Origin: Artocarpus heterophyllus
Taxonomy: Eukaryota; Streptophyta; Magnoliopsida; Rosales; Moraceae
DNA: 64,000 nucleotides
Reading direction: 5' to 3'
NCBI GenBank assembly: GCA_025403435.1
Contig: CM046342.1
Location: 20,256,631-20,320,630, forward strand
Part shown: positions 1 to 11,747 of the stretch, piece after piece
Layout: each line of letters opens with the position of its first letter
Position numbering within the stretch: position 1 is the stretch's first letter
Program-made: the position numbers and the translations under genes
Notes under the pieces: generated by a model
The model's input: only the letters and a program-made list of their open reading frames with translations
What the model was told of the DNA's origin: nothing
The model's database searches: none

Positions 1-3000
1 CCATTATCACATGATACATCCGATCAATATGCTTACTCTTCTTGTGAAATCTTGGTTCCTTAGCATTAGCTACCGCCGCACTATTATCACAGTACAGTGA
101 TACCACCTTATCCATACCAGGAACTACCTTAAGATCCCCAACGAACTTGCAGAGCCACACTGCTTCTTTCGAAGCATCACTAGCTGCCACATACTCGGCC
201 TCCATCGTTGAATATGAAGTGCAATCTTGCTGAGCACTTCTCCAACTGATGGCACCGCCGCCCAAAGTAAACACAAAATCCGAAGTTGATTTCCTAGAAT
301 CTAGACATGTACTTGAAAATATATAAGCATATATCCACGAGTCCTTCTCAGGAACTTGAAAATATTCTTTACCACAACCCAATGGTTTAGTCCTGGATCT
401 GCCTGAAATCGTCTTACAATCCCGACCGCATAACAAATAGCTGGTCGTGTGCAAAGCATGGCATACATGAGACTACCCACTGCCGAGGCATAAGGCACCT
501 TCTTCATGTATTCTCTTTCTTCGTAAGACTTTGGAGAGTCTTTCTTAGAAAGAGTAATTCTAGACCTAGATGGTTGCCCACCTTTCTTGGATCCTGTATT
601 GCAAACCTCTTGAGAATTTTATCTATGTAGCTGGCCTGGGACAAGGCTATCATTTTGTTCTTCTTATCCCGAAGATCTAGATACCGAGAACAAAATTAGC
701 CTGACCTAAGTCCTTCATGTCAAACTGCTTGGTCAACTATAATTTGACCGATGACAACGCCCCAATGTCATTGCCAATTAGCAGAATGTCATCTACATAG
801 AGCAGTAGAAAAACCACCTTCCTATCCTTAATGTGTTTGTAAACACATGGTTCATCCACATTTTGTAAGAACCCATAAGTCTTGATCACCTGATCAAATC
901 TTATGTTCTAAGAATGAGAAGCCTGCTTAAGTCTATAAATTAACTTTAGCAGCCTACAAACCTTACGTTCTTGGCCCTTGACGTTGAAACTATCTGGTTG
1001 TTCCATATAAATAGACTCATCAATATAGCCATTTAGAAAAGCCATCTTAACATCCATTTGCCAAATCTTGTAGTTGAGAGCGGCAGCTATGGACAAGGGA
1101 ATCCGGATGGACTTAAGCATGGCTACAGGCAAAAGGTTTCCTCATAATCGATTCCTTCCTTTTGCGTATAACACTTAGCTACCTGTCTAGCCTTAAAGGT
1201 TTCAACCTTTCCATCCACTCCTCTTTTCCTCTTGTAGATCCACTTACGCTCTATGGGTTTTACCCCTTTGGGAAGATCCACAAGCTCCTAGACCTGATTA
1301 GTCTCCATAGACTTCATCTCTGTGTTCATGGCCTCTGTCCTGAGTTCTAAACCAACATCCTCCATAGCCTCTGCATAAGTATAAGGATCCTTGTCATGTT
1401 CATTTGGTTCAACCAAAAAGACCTCCCCGTTGAACATATACCTCTCAGGTTGACGCCCGATCCTCCCACTACGTCGAAGCCCCTTAGGTTGTTGTTTAGG
1501 TTTGTTTGGTTTTTCTACACTGATCAGAACGGTTTCATTGAGAACCTCTGGCATGATCAGATCACTCCTCAAGCACCACTTTGCTTCAAGGCTTAAAGTC
1601 GTTCATGTAACTCTCCTCAAGGAAAGTTGCATTAGTTGAAACTACAACTTTATTTTCCTTTGAGTTATAGAAATAACCCCCTTTAGTCCCTTTTGGATAT
1701 CCTACAAACACACAAACTTCAGAACGTGCTTTCAACTTATTTGCATCCTTAAACAGGACATGAGCTGGACATCCCCATATACGAATATGGTTTAAGGATG
1801 TCTTTTTGCCCATCCACAACTCGTGAGGAGTTTTAGGGACCCATTTTAAAGGCACATTGTTCAAAAGATAACATGCGGTTTGTAGTGCATATATCCAAAA
1901 GGATAAAGGCAATGATGAATAACTCATCATGGACTTGATCATGTCCAATAAAGTCCTATTCCTTCTCTCTGCTACGCCATTCTGCTGTAGAGTGCCTGGC
2001 GTAGTCAAATGGGATAAAATCCCATTCTCTAATAAGTGTCCCAAGAACTCATCAAAAGGTATTCTCCACCTCGATCGGATCAAAGTGCCTTTATAGGTCT
2101 ACCCAATTGCTTTTCCACTTCAGCCCGAAACTCCCTGAACTTGTCAAAAGTTTCACTCTTGTGGTGCATTAGGTACACATACCCTTACCTTGAGTAATTG
2201 TCAATAAAAGTGACAAAGTACTCATGCCCTCCTCGTGCTTGGATATTCATTGGTCCGCAAACATTACTATGCACAAGTTCTAGAACCCCTTTGGCCCTAT
2301 TGCCTCTTGACCCAAATGGTTTTTTGGTCATTTTACCCTCCAAACAAGATTCACATTGAGGTATAGATTCCACCTTTAAGTGATTTAAAGGTCCATCCCT
2401 TACCAACCTTTGAATCCTATTCAGGTTAATATGACCAAGGTGCAAATGCCAAAGATAAGTCTTATTAGAGTGAGAAGTTTTAAGTCTTTTAGAGCTTTTA
2501 TCATTCATCTCAACATTAAGCAGTAAGTCCATCTTAGGTTTGATAAAATGTAGATTATTTTGCATCCATCCAGAATAGATAAAAGATTTGTTTTTACGAA
2601 TCACCACTTTATCATTAAAAGAAACCAAATAGGAGTCTTTAAATAAACAAGCTATAGAAATTAAATTCCTTTTAAATTTAGGAACATAAAAACAATCTTG
2701 CAAAATTAAATTCCTATAATTATCAAAATAAAGATGGACGTCTCCCACTGCCTTCGCTAAGACCAAGGATCCATCGCCCATCTGAAGCGTGAAGTCTTCA
2801 TGTAGCAGACTTCTTGTTTCTTTGAACCCCTATAGAGAAACACAAACATGATTAGTTGCACCGGAATCTATGACCCAAATGTCACTGGATTCCTTAACCC
2901 AATAAGTTTCTAAATGCAGAAGATCACACCTACCTCCTTTGGAAAGGAAGTCCTTGCAATGCTTCTTGATGTGCCCAACCTTCCCACAGAAGAAGCACTT

Positions 3001-3752
3001 AAGCTTCTTTGGGTTCTTCTTCTTCTTTTTCTTGCTCTTGGTGCTAGCAGGAATAGAAGACTTCTCGTTCTTGGCTTGTTGCTTCTTTCTATTCCTAGTA
3101 TTGGGATTGGAACTAGAAGCAGCTACCATGTTGGCCTCTCCACCCACAGGAGACTCCCTGATCAGCAGTTCGAACTCCTGTAACTGTTTCATCAATTATG
3201 TTAAGGTCATATCCTGTCTATTGCTTAAATTAAAAGTAGCTATAAATGAAATAAATTCCTTGACAGAGTCTCAAAGGCCATAGTGATCTGAGTTTCAGCA
3301 TTGATGTCAGCTCCATTGGTTTAAGCCTCAATGAGGTAACCTATGACCAACATCATGTGCTCCTTTACAGATCTCCCTGGCCTCTACTTATAGTTAAGAA
3401 GTTTCTGAAGTACCCCTTGCTGCTTTGTTATGGCTTGGCCTCCAAACATATCCTTAAGATTATCCAAGATCTACTTTGCAGTCTCATAATCCTGATGTTG
3501 AGCCTGTAGCATGTTATTCATGCTGGCCATAACATAGTAGCAGGCCAAATCATTTGTATCTTTCCAGCAATTGTACGCTTGGAATTGCTCATTAGTTGAG
3601 TTTCTCGTAGGCTTGGGAGGACAAGGGGTTGTCAAGACAAATATCAGTTTCTAAAAGGAGAGGATGATATCCAGGTTCCGTTTCCAATCATTATAATTCT
3701 CTTCGGTTAATAGGTTTTTGTCAACTATCGATGATAAAACATTTTTAGACAT
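1..3752 (-). pseudogene. Copia-1 gag-pol polyprotein, broken and 3'-truncated
   Basis: The start ATG at 3752 begins MSKN as in Copia-2. Going down the minus strand: gag, with a lysine-rich stretch and a CX2CX4HX4C zinc knuckle near 2950-3000; a protease core IDSGATNH near 2850; pre-integrase and integrase in 2781-1586, including the PQQNGVAERRNR segment that holds the catalytic Glu; reverse transcriptase about 1350-600, with the YVDD region near 800; and RNase H from about 500 to 1. Open segments (3195-2830, 2781-2185, 2083-1586, 1572-1288, 1132-908, 507-301) are separated by stops and small indels, so no full polyprotein can be made. The two other copies make the assignment secure. Confidence 0.88.
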
Positions 3753-5424
3753 TTTTCATCTACAATAAAGAATCATATACCAAACATAAGCCAACATATC
3801 ATAATAATTTAGTAAGATAACACAATCATGTAAAAACATACAAATGTGTTTATGTGTCAAAACCTTAAAAATGTCACAACCTTAAAACGATAATTCCCAA
3901 CTCAGAATTCAACAAGCTCCTAGGGGAGTCATGCCAAATTCAATCAGGAACATGGATCCCCTCCTGAGTAATATATGCCATCCAGGATCCATATGATCTA
4001 GCATATATTAATAATTGTTTCTTTGGCCATTAATTTTATTAATAGAGCTCTTAGAGGAGGTTAATAATAAAATTAACGTGAGTGTATAACCATCATTCCA
4101 ATATTTTATCCATGATTTATAATCACTACCTAAGGGTGTGTAACCATAAATCATGCTAAAATACTTTATCCTCTCAGAGATCCAATCTGGTACATAATAG
4201 AAATCCCTTCCTAGGGGTTGGGACCACCATGTTCTTCCTATGGACCAACGATGGAGCCTGTAGGTCCTTTCTTCGAAAACCTTCTTCCACTCAATCTTTT
4301 GAAATCAAGGTTTTATTTTAAGAGACATGCATGAACAATTTTAATATGAGCAACACTCCCTATTCTATATGACATGTTATCAATACACACGGCAAATCAT
4401 ATTATAATGCAGACAAGCAAAACTATCAAGCAAAGCTACAAGCAAAATAATAATAACCGTATTATTATGGTTCCACCCTAGAGAATAGAAATTAAAAATT
4501 ACAAGAGAATAATCAAAACATATTATCGATTCTTCATCCTTGAATTTTCAGGTTGTATCTTTCATCATGTAATGTCCATCTTCAAGTCTTCAATCCCGTA
4601 TGAATCGAATACCTCATATTTCTGGTCATATCTAAAATTTAATGTTTCTTAGAATTGTCCTAAAAATAAAATTAAAACCGCATTGAAAAACTACACCTTT
4701 TTTAGAAAAATTTCCAACTCTCTGTCGGCAAGCCGATCTGGGTGATTGGCCTGCCAGTCATGACCCATCGGCCTGTCGATGCACGACAGATCGGCCTGCC
4801 AGTTCGGCCTACCACCAGAGCCTCCAAATTTTGCCCCGCTATCGGCCTGTCGAACCTCACATTTGGCCTACCAATCTGCTACCACCGGCCTATCGAACTG
4901 GATGGTTCGGTATACCGACCGAGAAAAAATCACCCTTTTTAGAAAATATAATTTTTAATGCAATTCATCAATTTTATTTTCAACAATTCAAAAACATAAA
5001 ATTAGAGAATCAAGAAATACTTGGGAGCGCCATCATCATTCATCTAGATCCGCCTTCTAGATTTGTCTTCTCTGAATGATTATTTAATTACAAAATTCTT
5101 ACAAATTTAAAATAAATAATAATTCCTAGACGAAGATGGAAGTCCGCCATCTAATTACATAAAAAAAACTTAGATACACATTTTAACCTCTAAGGGACCA
5201 TAAATAGTATAAATTAATTAATTAATAAATAGTTAAATAATCATTTAATTAGCCATAATTAATTAATAAACATTCACCACATAATCCATGACAACATATA
5301 AAATATATAGAAACCTAAAGTGCCAACTCCTTATAAAATTAAATTCAAGCATAGGAGAGATTAAGATCACAAAATTTATACATATAGTATGATCAAAAAC
5401 TCGTAAATTTATGTAAAAACTATG
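3753..5424 (-). other. Copia-1 untranslated leader between primer site and gag
   Basis: This 1.67 kb stretch has no meaningful reading frame and aligns with the leaders of Copia-2 (11748-13364) and Copia-3 (47501-49155). It is AT-rich except for the GC-rich palindrome array described separately. Such a long leader would hold packaging and dimerisation signals in an active element; that role is inferred. Confidence 0.7.
4724..4919 (-). repeat. Palindrome array in Copia-1 leader
   Basis: Units of the form TTCGG-N4-CCGAA and variants begin at 4724, 4745, 4767, 4790, 4803, 4841, 4862, 4884 and 4906. Most steps are 21-23 bp; one is 13 and one is 38. The same array sits at the same leader position in Copia-2 and Copia-3. 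No function is known to me. Confidence 0.8.
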
Positions 5425-5436
5425 GCTCTGATACCA
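5425..5436 (-). other. Primer-binding site of Copia-1
   Basis: On the minus strand this reads TGGTATCAGAGC, the standard plant primer site complementary to the 3' end of initiator tRNA-Met. It lies 2 bp inside the LTR boundary at 5439. Confidence 0.9.
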
Positions 5437-5438
5437 GT

Positions 5439-7448
5439 TGTTGGAAAAATAGCACGCAGCGAAATTTTAAAAATTTTATATCAGAGTATTTTTCAAAACA
5501 CAAGTTTGACATGCTATATGCATAAATTAACCAGATCTTACTAACCTTTGAATGCAGAAGAACTCTCGCAATCTGTGAAGAGAAGTAACGTTCTAGAAGA
5601 GCCTCAACCAACTGGTCTTCTTTACTATTCTCTATCCACGATCGGAGTGAGTGTGGGCTCACACGTACAGCTCTTCCACTAGGCGACTCTCCTTCCAACC
5701 AATTGAGAGAACCCAAAGCAAGTATTCATGATTTGTGAACAAGAGCTCTTAGGGAGTTTCAGATTCTCACCAACAGAGTATCACTCTTAATCTCTCAATT
5801 GATCAGAATAACTCTTGTGACTTACTCCTTATTTATAGAGGTTGGGTCTAGGGTCAGTCCTTATCAGATTTGGTCTCAAAAATTTGAATCAGAAAAAAGT
5901 TCAGATCAATATCTGATAAAATCCACGTAAAAATGCGTAATTTTATCCTACGCACATCGACAGGCCGAATTGCCTAATCTATAGGCTGAACTTGCCCATC
6001 GGCAGGCCAAACTATCGAAAAAATATCTCAGCGAATCTTTTATTTTTCACCCGAGATTCTATAGGATAAAGTCTCAGTTTTAATTCAAATAACCCATTAG
6101 AGAAGTTATGTAACTAAAATAACTTTATCTAGATAATCTCTAAGAAAATAAATGAATTCCTAATAATTCTACAAGTTTATCTTGTTTAATTTAATCAAAA
6201 TTAAATCAACCGATAAACGGACAAGAATTATCCGATCCCAATGATTCAACAAGTTTATCTTGAATTAATTTTATCACAAAATTAATTCAATCGATAAACA
6301 GACATGAATTATTTGATTCTTTCAAATTTTAACCAATCTAATAAATTTGACATAAGTCACCAATTATTAGAAAAGCATGCCGTATCGTTACACGATGTTG
6401 TGAGCTAGCAAAGGGAACCAAATGGACCTATATAGTTCAAGCTCCTAATAATTACGAAACCCAATATCCCAGGTATACATTTCATCATCATCAATTCCAA
6501 CGCTGCTCCACTAAAAGCTTGGAGCTACACTCTCGAACTACATAGAATTACGAAGCCTGTATAGCTAAGTCTCCATGACGTATCATAGTGCACCGTATCC
6601 CCATAGGATTATCCATAATCGGCTTAAGGATAAGTTCTGTCTTACCTTCTTGATTATTTTTATCTTACCTTACATTATCTCACCATCAAAATACTTACCA
6701 TCCAAAGACAATATACAATTCGGTTACACCTATGTATCCAAATAGTTGAGCGCTCCAGTTTTTTAATTACAAGATAACGCATATAACAAAATATCACTAC
6801 TCCTGAAGAGGAGCTATAGATTCCATATCTATGAATAACAGGTCTACGCTATCAAGAGTGATGCCTCCAACGTACCGGCATGCATGCCACTATTAAGATA
6901 TGGGTGTCACCCTTTGGTACATCAAAAGACACAAGTCAAGACAACGAGCCCACTATTCATCTCAAGATTAAGATATAATACAAAAAATTGTCTAAAGTGA
7001 ATCAATTTGCCGAGACATAATTATTAATCCAAATCAATTCCCTTTATGTCCCAATCCAACACATCGCCACCTATGACAACGTGCCAATGTTTCTATTCAT
7101 GGAGTCTACCTCCAATGGTCAAGACAAACCATCTCCCAATAGGGATATAGACAACATAACAATCTTTACATGAATAAAGTGCCAAACTTTATTCCCTCGA
7201 TTACGGATCTTATGATTTAGACTGTCACCTTAAGAATCGTGTCTTTCGCATAATCTGTCCATCATATGTCCAATTCTTAAAGGTTTAGACTGACAGTCTC
7301 AGACTATTGTTTGCTTAACATACATTCAATAAATATGAACGTAAAGAGGACAAGATTTGGTATATAAACAATAAATAAATTCATTATTGATAAAAATGTC
7401 TCCAAAAGCTTATTACATTTTTACTCCTTAGGGCATACATGTTTAAGA
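5439..7448 (-). repeat. 5' LTR of Copia-1
   Basis: The LTR is 2010 bp and aligns throughout with the Copia-2 and Copia-3 LTRs in inverse orientation. On the plus strand it begins TGTTGG (the complement of the CCAACA end) and ends GTTTAAGA where TGTCTAACA is expected, so the outer terminal dinucleotide has decayed. It includes a palindrome array at 5956-6011. Confidence 0.88.
5956..6011 (-). repeat. Palindrome array in Copia-1 LTR U3
   Basis: Three decayed units begin at 5956, 5977 and 5998, exactly 21 bp apart. They match the U3 array of the other Copia copies (four units in Copia-3). Confidence 0.75.
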
Positions 7449-8340
7449 ATAAGTTCGAAGGTGGCGCCAACACCTGGTGGAAGCAAGCTAAACATTTGGA
7501 ATGCAATGGTAACATCAGTTAGGATAGGTTTGAGGAGCTGCTCTACGACCAATATGTTCCGCAAGGGTATAGGACCAGAAGGCAGCTGAATTCTATAGGT
7601 TGCAGCAGGGTGACTTGTCAGTTCGGGAGTATGAGGCAAGGTTTAATGAGCTGGCCAGGTTTGCTCCATCGGCAGTGGCATTAGAACGTGAGAAATGTAT
7701 TAAGTTTTAAGAAGGACTCAAGGCTCCTATTTGATGATAGGTGGTGCCCTACGACTTAGGAATTTTGGAGAGCTTGTGTCGTCAGCAATATTAGTGGAAA
7801 ATAATTATACGTAGTACTATAAGGATCAAGCAAAGTCATTAGGAGGGCCCTAAAGGAGTGGTAAGAGGAGTACCAGTAGCCATTGAACTCTGAGAAAGAA
7901 CAAACAGGGTGGCATGCATAGCGGTAACAACAGTTCATCAAGCAGCGGGGGTAGCAACCCCTACAATTTTCATTGTCATTATTGCCAACAGCCAGAACAC
8001 ATCAAGAGAAATTGCCCAATTAGGAGTGCTCATTTAGCATCTCAGACCGGAGAAGGGGCTAGTCATCAGTCTTAGCCTCAGACCCTACCTCTACCTAAGT
8101 AGTACCCTCAGCTTTAGTTCCACCAGTTCTCTCCTCAATAATCGCCATACTCAGCACAAAGGCAGCAGCCGTAGAACTTCTAGCGCAACATACCTTAGTA
8201 CCGAGCACCGAGTACAGCTAGCGTGCATTCGCCTCTATCACAGTAGTATCGACCGAATAATCCAGGACCTAGCAATGTTGGTAGAGGAAAAAGGAAAGCT
8301 CCAGTTTAGGAAGTTCAGATGCCTAGACCAGCAATGTGGT
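7449..8340 (+). pseudogene. Tekay-1 gag, 5'-truncated and broken
   Basis: Translation gives a retrotransposon gag domain with the GGAN-WWKQAKH segment near 7460-7510, an FEELLYDQY segment near 7535 and a CCHC zinc knuckle (CHYCQQPEHIKRNC) near 7975-8020. In-frame TAG and TGA codons and frameshifts are scattered through it. Unlike Tekay-2, it keeps the about 390 bp between the WWKQ segment and the zinc knuckle. The 5' portion lies beyond Copia-1. Confidence 0.82.
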
Positions 8341-8344
8341 TGTC

Positions 8345-9699
8345 GATGGTACGATCCTGGTTTCTTAATCCTTAGCTCATGTTTTATTCGATATAGGTGC
8401 CATTCATTCTCTCATTTTTAGTTCTTTTGTACATGCCTTGGGATTAGAGATAGAAGAGTTTGATGAACCCCTAATCATAGCCTCACCCTTGGGGCGGGTG
8501 TGTGTGAATTGTGTATGTAAAGCTTGTAAAATAAAGATCGGCGATGAGATTTTGAAAAGTGATTTGATTGTACTCCCCATGAGATCATATGATGTAATCC
8601 TATGGATGGACTGGTTGTCTAGGTATAATGCAGTTGTAGAATGCCAGCTTAAAAAAGTGACCCTAGTGTTTGATAGGGGGAAGATGATCACTTAGTAGGG
8701 TGGTGGTGATTGGTTAATGAGTCAGCGTCTAGTGAAAACATGTCTTGGAGGGCGGAGGAACCTAGCTTGCTATGCCTTCCTCATGAACCTAGAAATAGAG
8801 CCCTATGCTTCGAGAAGAAATGTAGCAATCCCAGTGGTTGATGAGTATGAAGATGTCTTCCCCGACGAGTTGCTAGGATTACCACTGCATCAGGAGATTG
8901 AATTTGGTATTGAGTTACTTCCAAGAACAACATCGATTTTTGTAAAACCCTATTGGATGGCACCGGTAGAAATGAAAGAATTGAGAAAGCAACTTCAGGA
9001 GCTTGTTGATAAGGGGTATTTTGTAATAGTACGTTGCCGTGGGGAGCTCCGGTTTTGTTCGCTAAGAAACATGAGCTATTTGATTAGTTAGGAGGTTTGT
9101 GGTATTTCTCAAAGATTGATTTGCTGTCGGGATACCATCAGCTCAGGATTAAAGAAGAAGATATTCCTAAGATAGCTTTCAAGACCCGGTATAGACACTT
9201 TGAGTTTCTAGTGATGCTGTTTGGGTTAACAAACGCTCTGGTAGCTTTCATGGATTTGATGAATAGGATATTCAGGCCATATCTAGATCAGTTTGTGATC
9301 GTGTTTATCGACGATATCTTGGTATATTCTAAGACTTGGGAGGAGCATGAGTAGCATCTCAAGATCATCCTTTAGACTTTGCGGGAACACCAGTTGTACG
9401 CCAAGAAAGAAAAGTGTGAGTTTTGGTTAACAGAAGTTAAGTTTCTGGGTCATGTCATCTCCGAGCATGGTATTTCAGTGGATCTGTCCAAGATAGAAGC
9501 CATAATGGAATGGGAACGACCAAAGAATGTAGCAAAAATCTGTAGTTTCTTGGGTCTTGCTGGGTACTATAGAAAATTTGTAAAGGATTTTTTAAAGATA
9601 GCAGCTCCGTTGACAAGATTGATCAGGAAAAATGTCAGGTTTGAGTGGGATGAAGAATGTGAGCTCGCTTTCAGGAATTGAAGAATCGGTTGACTTCAA
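8345..9699 (+). pseudogene. Tekay-1 protease and reverse transcriptase, broken
   Basis: Protease: an FDIGA core near 8390 and the LGIDWL-like segment (here LWMDWL) near 8600. Reverse transcriptase: [13 protein letters not shown] near 9110 with the first catalytic Asp, FGLTNA near 9220, [10 protein letters not shown] near 9300 with the catalytic Asp pair, and FLGHVIS near 9445. Compared with Tekay-2, 84 bp are missing at about 9071, removing the [11 protein letters not shown] motif. TAG stops at 9352-9354 and 9373-9375 are CAG in Tekay-2. The gene is cut at 9699 by Copia-2. Confidence 0.88.
9695..9699. other. Target-site duplication of Copia-2, left copy (TTCAA)
   Basis: TTCAA lies directly before the TGTTAG end of the 5' LTR. 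It is repeated at 19344-19348 directly after the CCAACA end of the 3' LTR. A 5-bp duplication is normal for this class. Confidence 0.95.
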
Positions 9700-11139
9700 T
9701 GTTAGACATGTATGCCCTAAGGAGTAAAAATGTAATACGTTTTTAGAGACATTTTTATCAATAAAGAATTTATTCATTTATCTATATACCAAATCTTGTC
9801 CTCTTTACGTTCATATTTGTTGAATGTATGATAAGCAAATAGTAGTCTGAGACTGTCAGTCTAAACCTTAAGAATTAGGCATATGATGGGATGATTATGC
9901 GGTAGACACGATTCTTAAGGTGACGGTCTAAAACGTATGATTAGCAATCGAGAGAATAAAGTTAGGCGCTTTATTCATGTAAATATTGTTATGTTGTCTA
10001 TATACCTTTTGGGAGATGGTTTGTCTTGGCCATCGGAGTTGGACTCCGTGAATAGAAACATTGGCACGTTGTCATAGGTGACGATGTGTTGGATCGGGAC
10101 ATAAAGTGAATTGATTTGGATTAATAATTCTGTCTTGGCAAATCGATTCACTTTAGACAGTCATTTGTATTGTATATTAATCCTGAGATGAATAGTGGGC
10201 CCGTTGTCTCGACTTGTGTCTTTTGATGGACCAATGGGTGACTCCCACATCTCTATAGTGGTATGCATGCCGGTACATTGGAGGCATGACTCTTGATAGC
10301 GTAGACTTGTTATTCATAGATATGGAATCCATAGCTCCTCTTTAGGAGTAATGATATCCTCTTATATGCATTGTCCTGTAATTGAAAAACTGGAGCGCTC
10401 AACCATTTGGATACATAGGTGTAACCGAATGGTATACTATCTTTGGATGGTAAGTTCTCTAGTGGTGAGACAATGGAACGTAAGATAAAAATAATCAGGA
10501 AGGTAAGATAGAACTTGTCCTTAAGCCGATTATGGATGATCATATGGGGATACGATACACTATGATATGTCATGGAGACTTAGCTACACGAGCTTCGTAA
10601 TTCTATAAAGTTCGAGAGTGCAGCTCCAAGCTTTTAATGAAGTAGCGTTGGAGTTGATAATTGTGAAATGTATATCTGGGATATTGGGTTTCATAATTAT
10701 CATGAGCTTGAACTTTATAGGTCCATTTTGGTCCCCTTTGCTAGCTCACAAAATCCTGTAATGACACGGCATGCTTTTCAAATAATTGGTGACTTATGTC
10801 AGATTTATCAGATTGGTTTAAAATTTGTAAGAATTAAATAATTCATGTCTGTTTATCGGTTGAATTAATTTTGTAAGAAATTAGTTCAAGATAAACTTGT
10901 TGAATTATTGCGATCAAATAATTCTTGTCTGTTTATCGGTTGTTTTAATTTTGGACAAATTAGAACAAGATAAACTTGTAGAATTATTGTGAATTGATTT
11001 ATTTTCTTAGAGATTATCTTGATAAAGTTTGTTTTGATCAGATAACTTCTCTATTGGGTTATTTGAATCAAAACTGAGACTTTATCCTTTAGAATCTTGG
11101 GTGGAAAATAAAAGATTCACGGAGATTTTTTCTCTGGAG

Positions 11140-11217
11140 TTTAGCCTATCGGATGATGTGTTCGGCCTGCCAAACTGGCCTGTTCGGCCTGTCGATCATA
11201 ATGTTCGCCCTGCCGAT
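11140..11217 (+). repeat. Palindrome array in Copia-2 5' LTR U3
   Basis: Four units begin at 11140, 11161, 11183 and 11204 (steps 21, 22, 21 bp). The best unit reads TTCGGCCTGCCAAA. The 3' LTR has only three. Confidence 0.88.
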
Positions 11218-11334
11218 CAGCGGAGATAAGATTACGCATTTTCACGCGGATCTTATCAGATATTGATCCGAACTTGATTCTGTTTCAAGTTTTTGAGACC
11301 TAATCTGATATGGACTGACCCCAGGACCAATAGG

Positions 11335-11341
11335 TATAAAA
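11335..11341 (+). promoter_or_regulatory. LTR TATA box, Copia-2 5' LTR
   Basis: TATAAAA in the context TAGGTATAAAATGGGAG. It is conserved at the same LTR position in the other Copia copies (18945-18952, 47083-47090, 54761-54768). Transcription would begin some 30 bp downstream, which defines the U3/R border roughly. Confidence 0.7.
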
Positions 11342-11735
11342 TGGGAGTGAGTCTCATGATTTACTCAGATCAATTTGAGAGATTAAGAGTGATACTCTTC
11401 TAGTGAGCATCTGAAAACTCCCTGAGAGCTTTTGTTCACAAATCACGAGCACTAGCTTTGGGTTCTCTTTGTTGGTTTGAAGGAGAGTCATCGGTGGAAG
11501 AGCTGTACGTGTGAGCCCACACTCACTCCGGTTGTGGATAGAGAATAGCAAAGAAGACCAGTTGGTTGAGGCTCTTTTGGAACGTTACTTCTCTACACAG
11601 ATTGCGGAGGTTCTTCGGCACACTAAGGTTAGTAAGATCTGTCTAATTTATACATATAACATGTCAAACTTGTGTTTTGGAAATTACTCTGATGAAAATT
11701 TTTAAAATTCCACTGCGCACTTTGTTTCCAACAAG

Positions 11736-11747
11736 TGGTATCAGAGC
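11736..11747 (+). other. Primer-binding site of Copia-2
   Basis: TGGTATCAGAGC, 2 bp after the LTR end; complementary to initiator tRNA-Met. Confidence 0.93.

Larger units (their letters stand above)
1..7448 (-). mobile_element. Copia-1: Ty1/Copia retrotransposon, 3' part cut off by the window
   Basis: Reading the minus strand from 7448 down, one sees a 2.0 kb 5' LTR, an initiator tRNA-Met-type primer-binding site, a 1.7 kb leader and a gag-pol region in Copia order (gag, protease, integrase, reverse transcriptase, RNase H). RNase H sequence runs off at position 1, so the 3' LTR and left target duplication are missing. The outer LTR end is mutated: the canonical TGTTAGACATG reads TCTTAAACATG. 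To the right, Tekay-1 gag resumes at once, so Copia-1 was inserted into Tekay-1. It belongs to the same family as Copia-2 and Copia-3 but is more diverged and probably older. Confidence 0.9.
9700..11733 (+). repeat. 5' LTR of Copia-2
   Basis: The LTR is 2034 bp, begins TGTTAGACATG and ends TTTCCAACA. It holds a TATA box at 11335-11341, so U3 is about 1.6 kb. A palindrome array lies about 120-200 bp upstream of the TATA box. Confidence 0.93.

Noticed and set aside
2914..3283. Plus-strand Phe/Leu-rich frames (also minus-strand frames at 13826-14248 and 49618-49951)
   Set aside because: They are shadows of the lysine-rich gag segment on the opposite strand.
10310..10573. Antisense reading frame in the Copia LTRs, repeated at 18007, 46123 and 53735
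   Set aside because: It recurs only because the LTRs are copies of one another. It shows no known domain and has variable ends, so it is a by-product of LTR similarity.
11736..11747. Possible tRNA-Met gene fragment
   Set aside because: Only the 12-base primer-binding complement is present next to an LTR; no tRNA body or cloverleaf is there.
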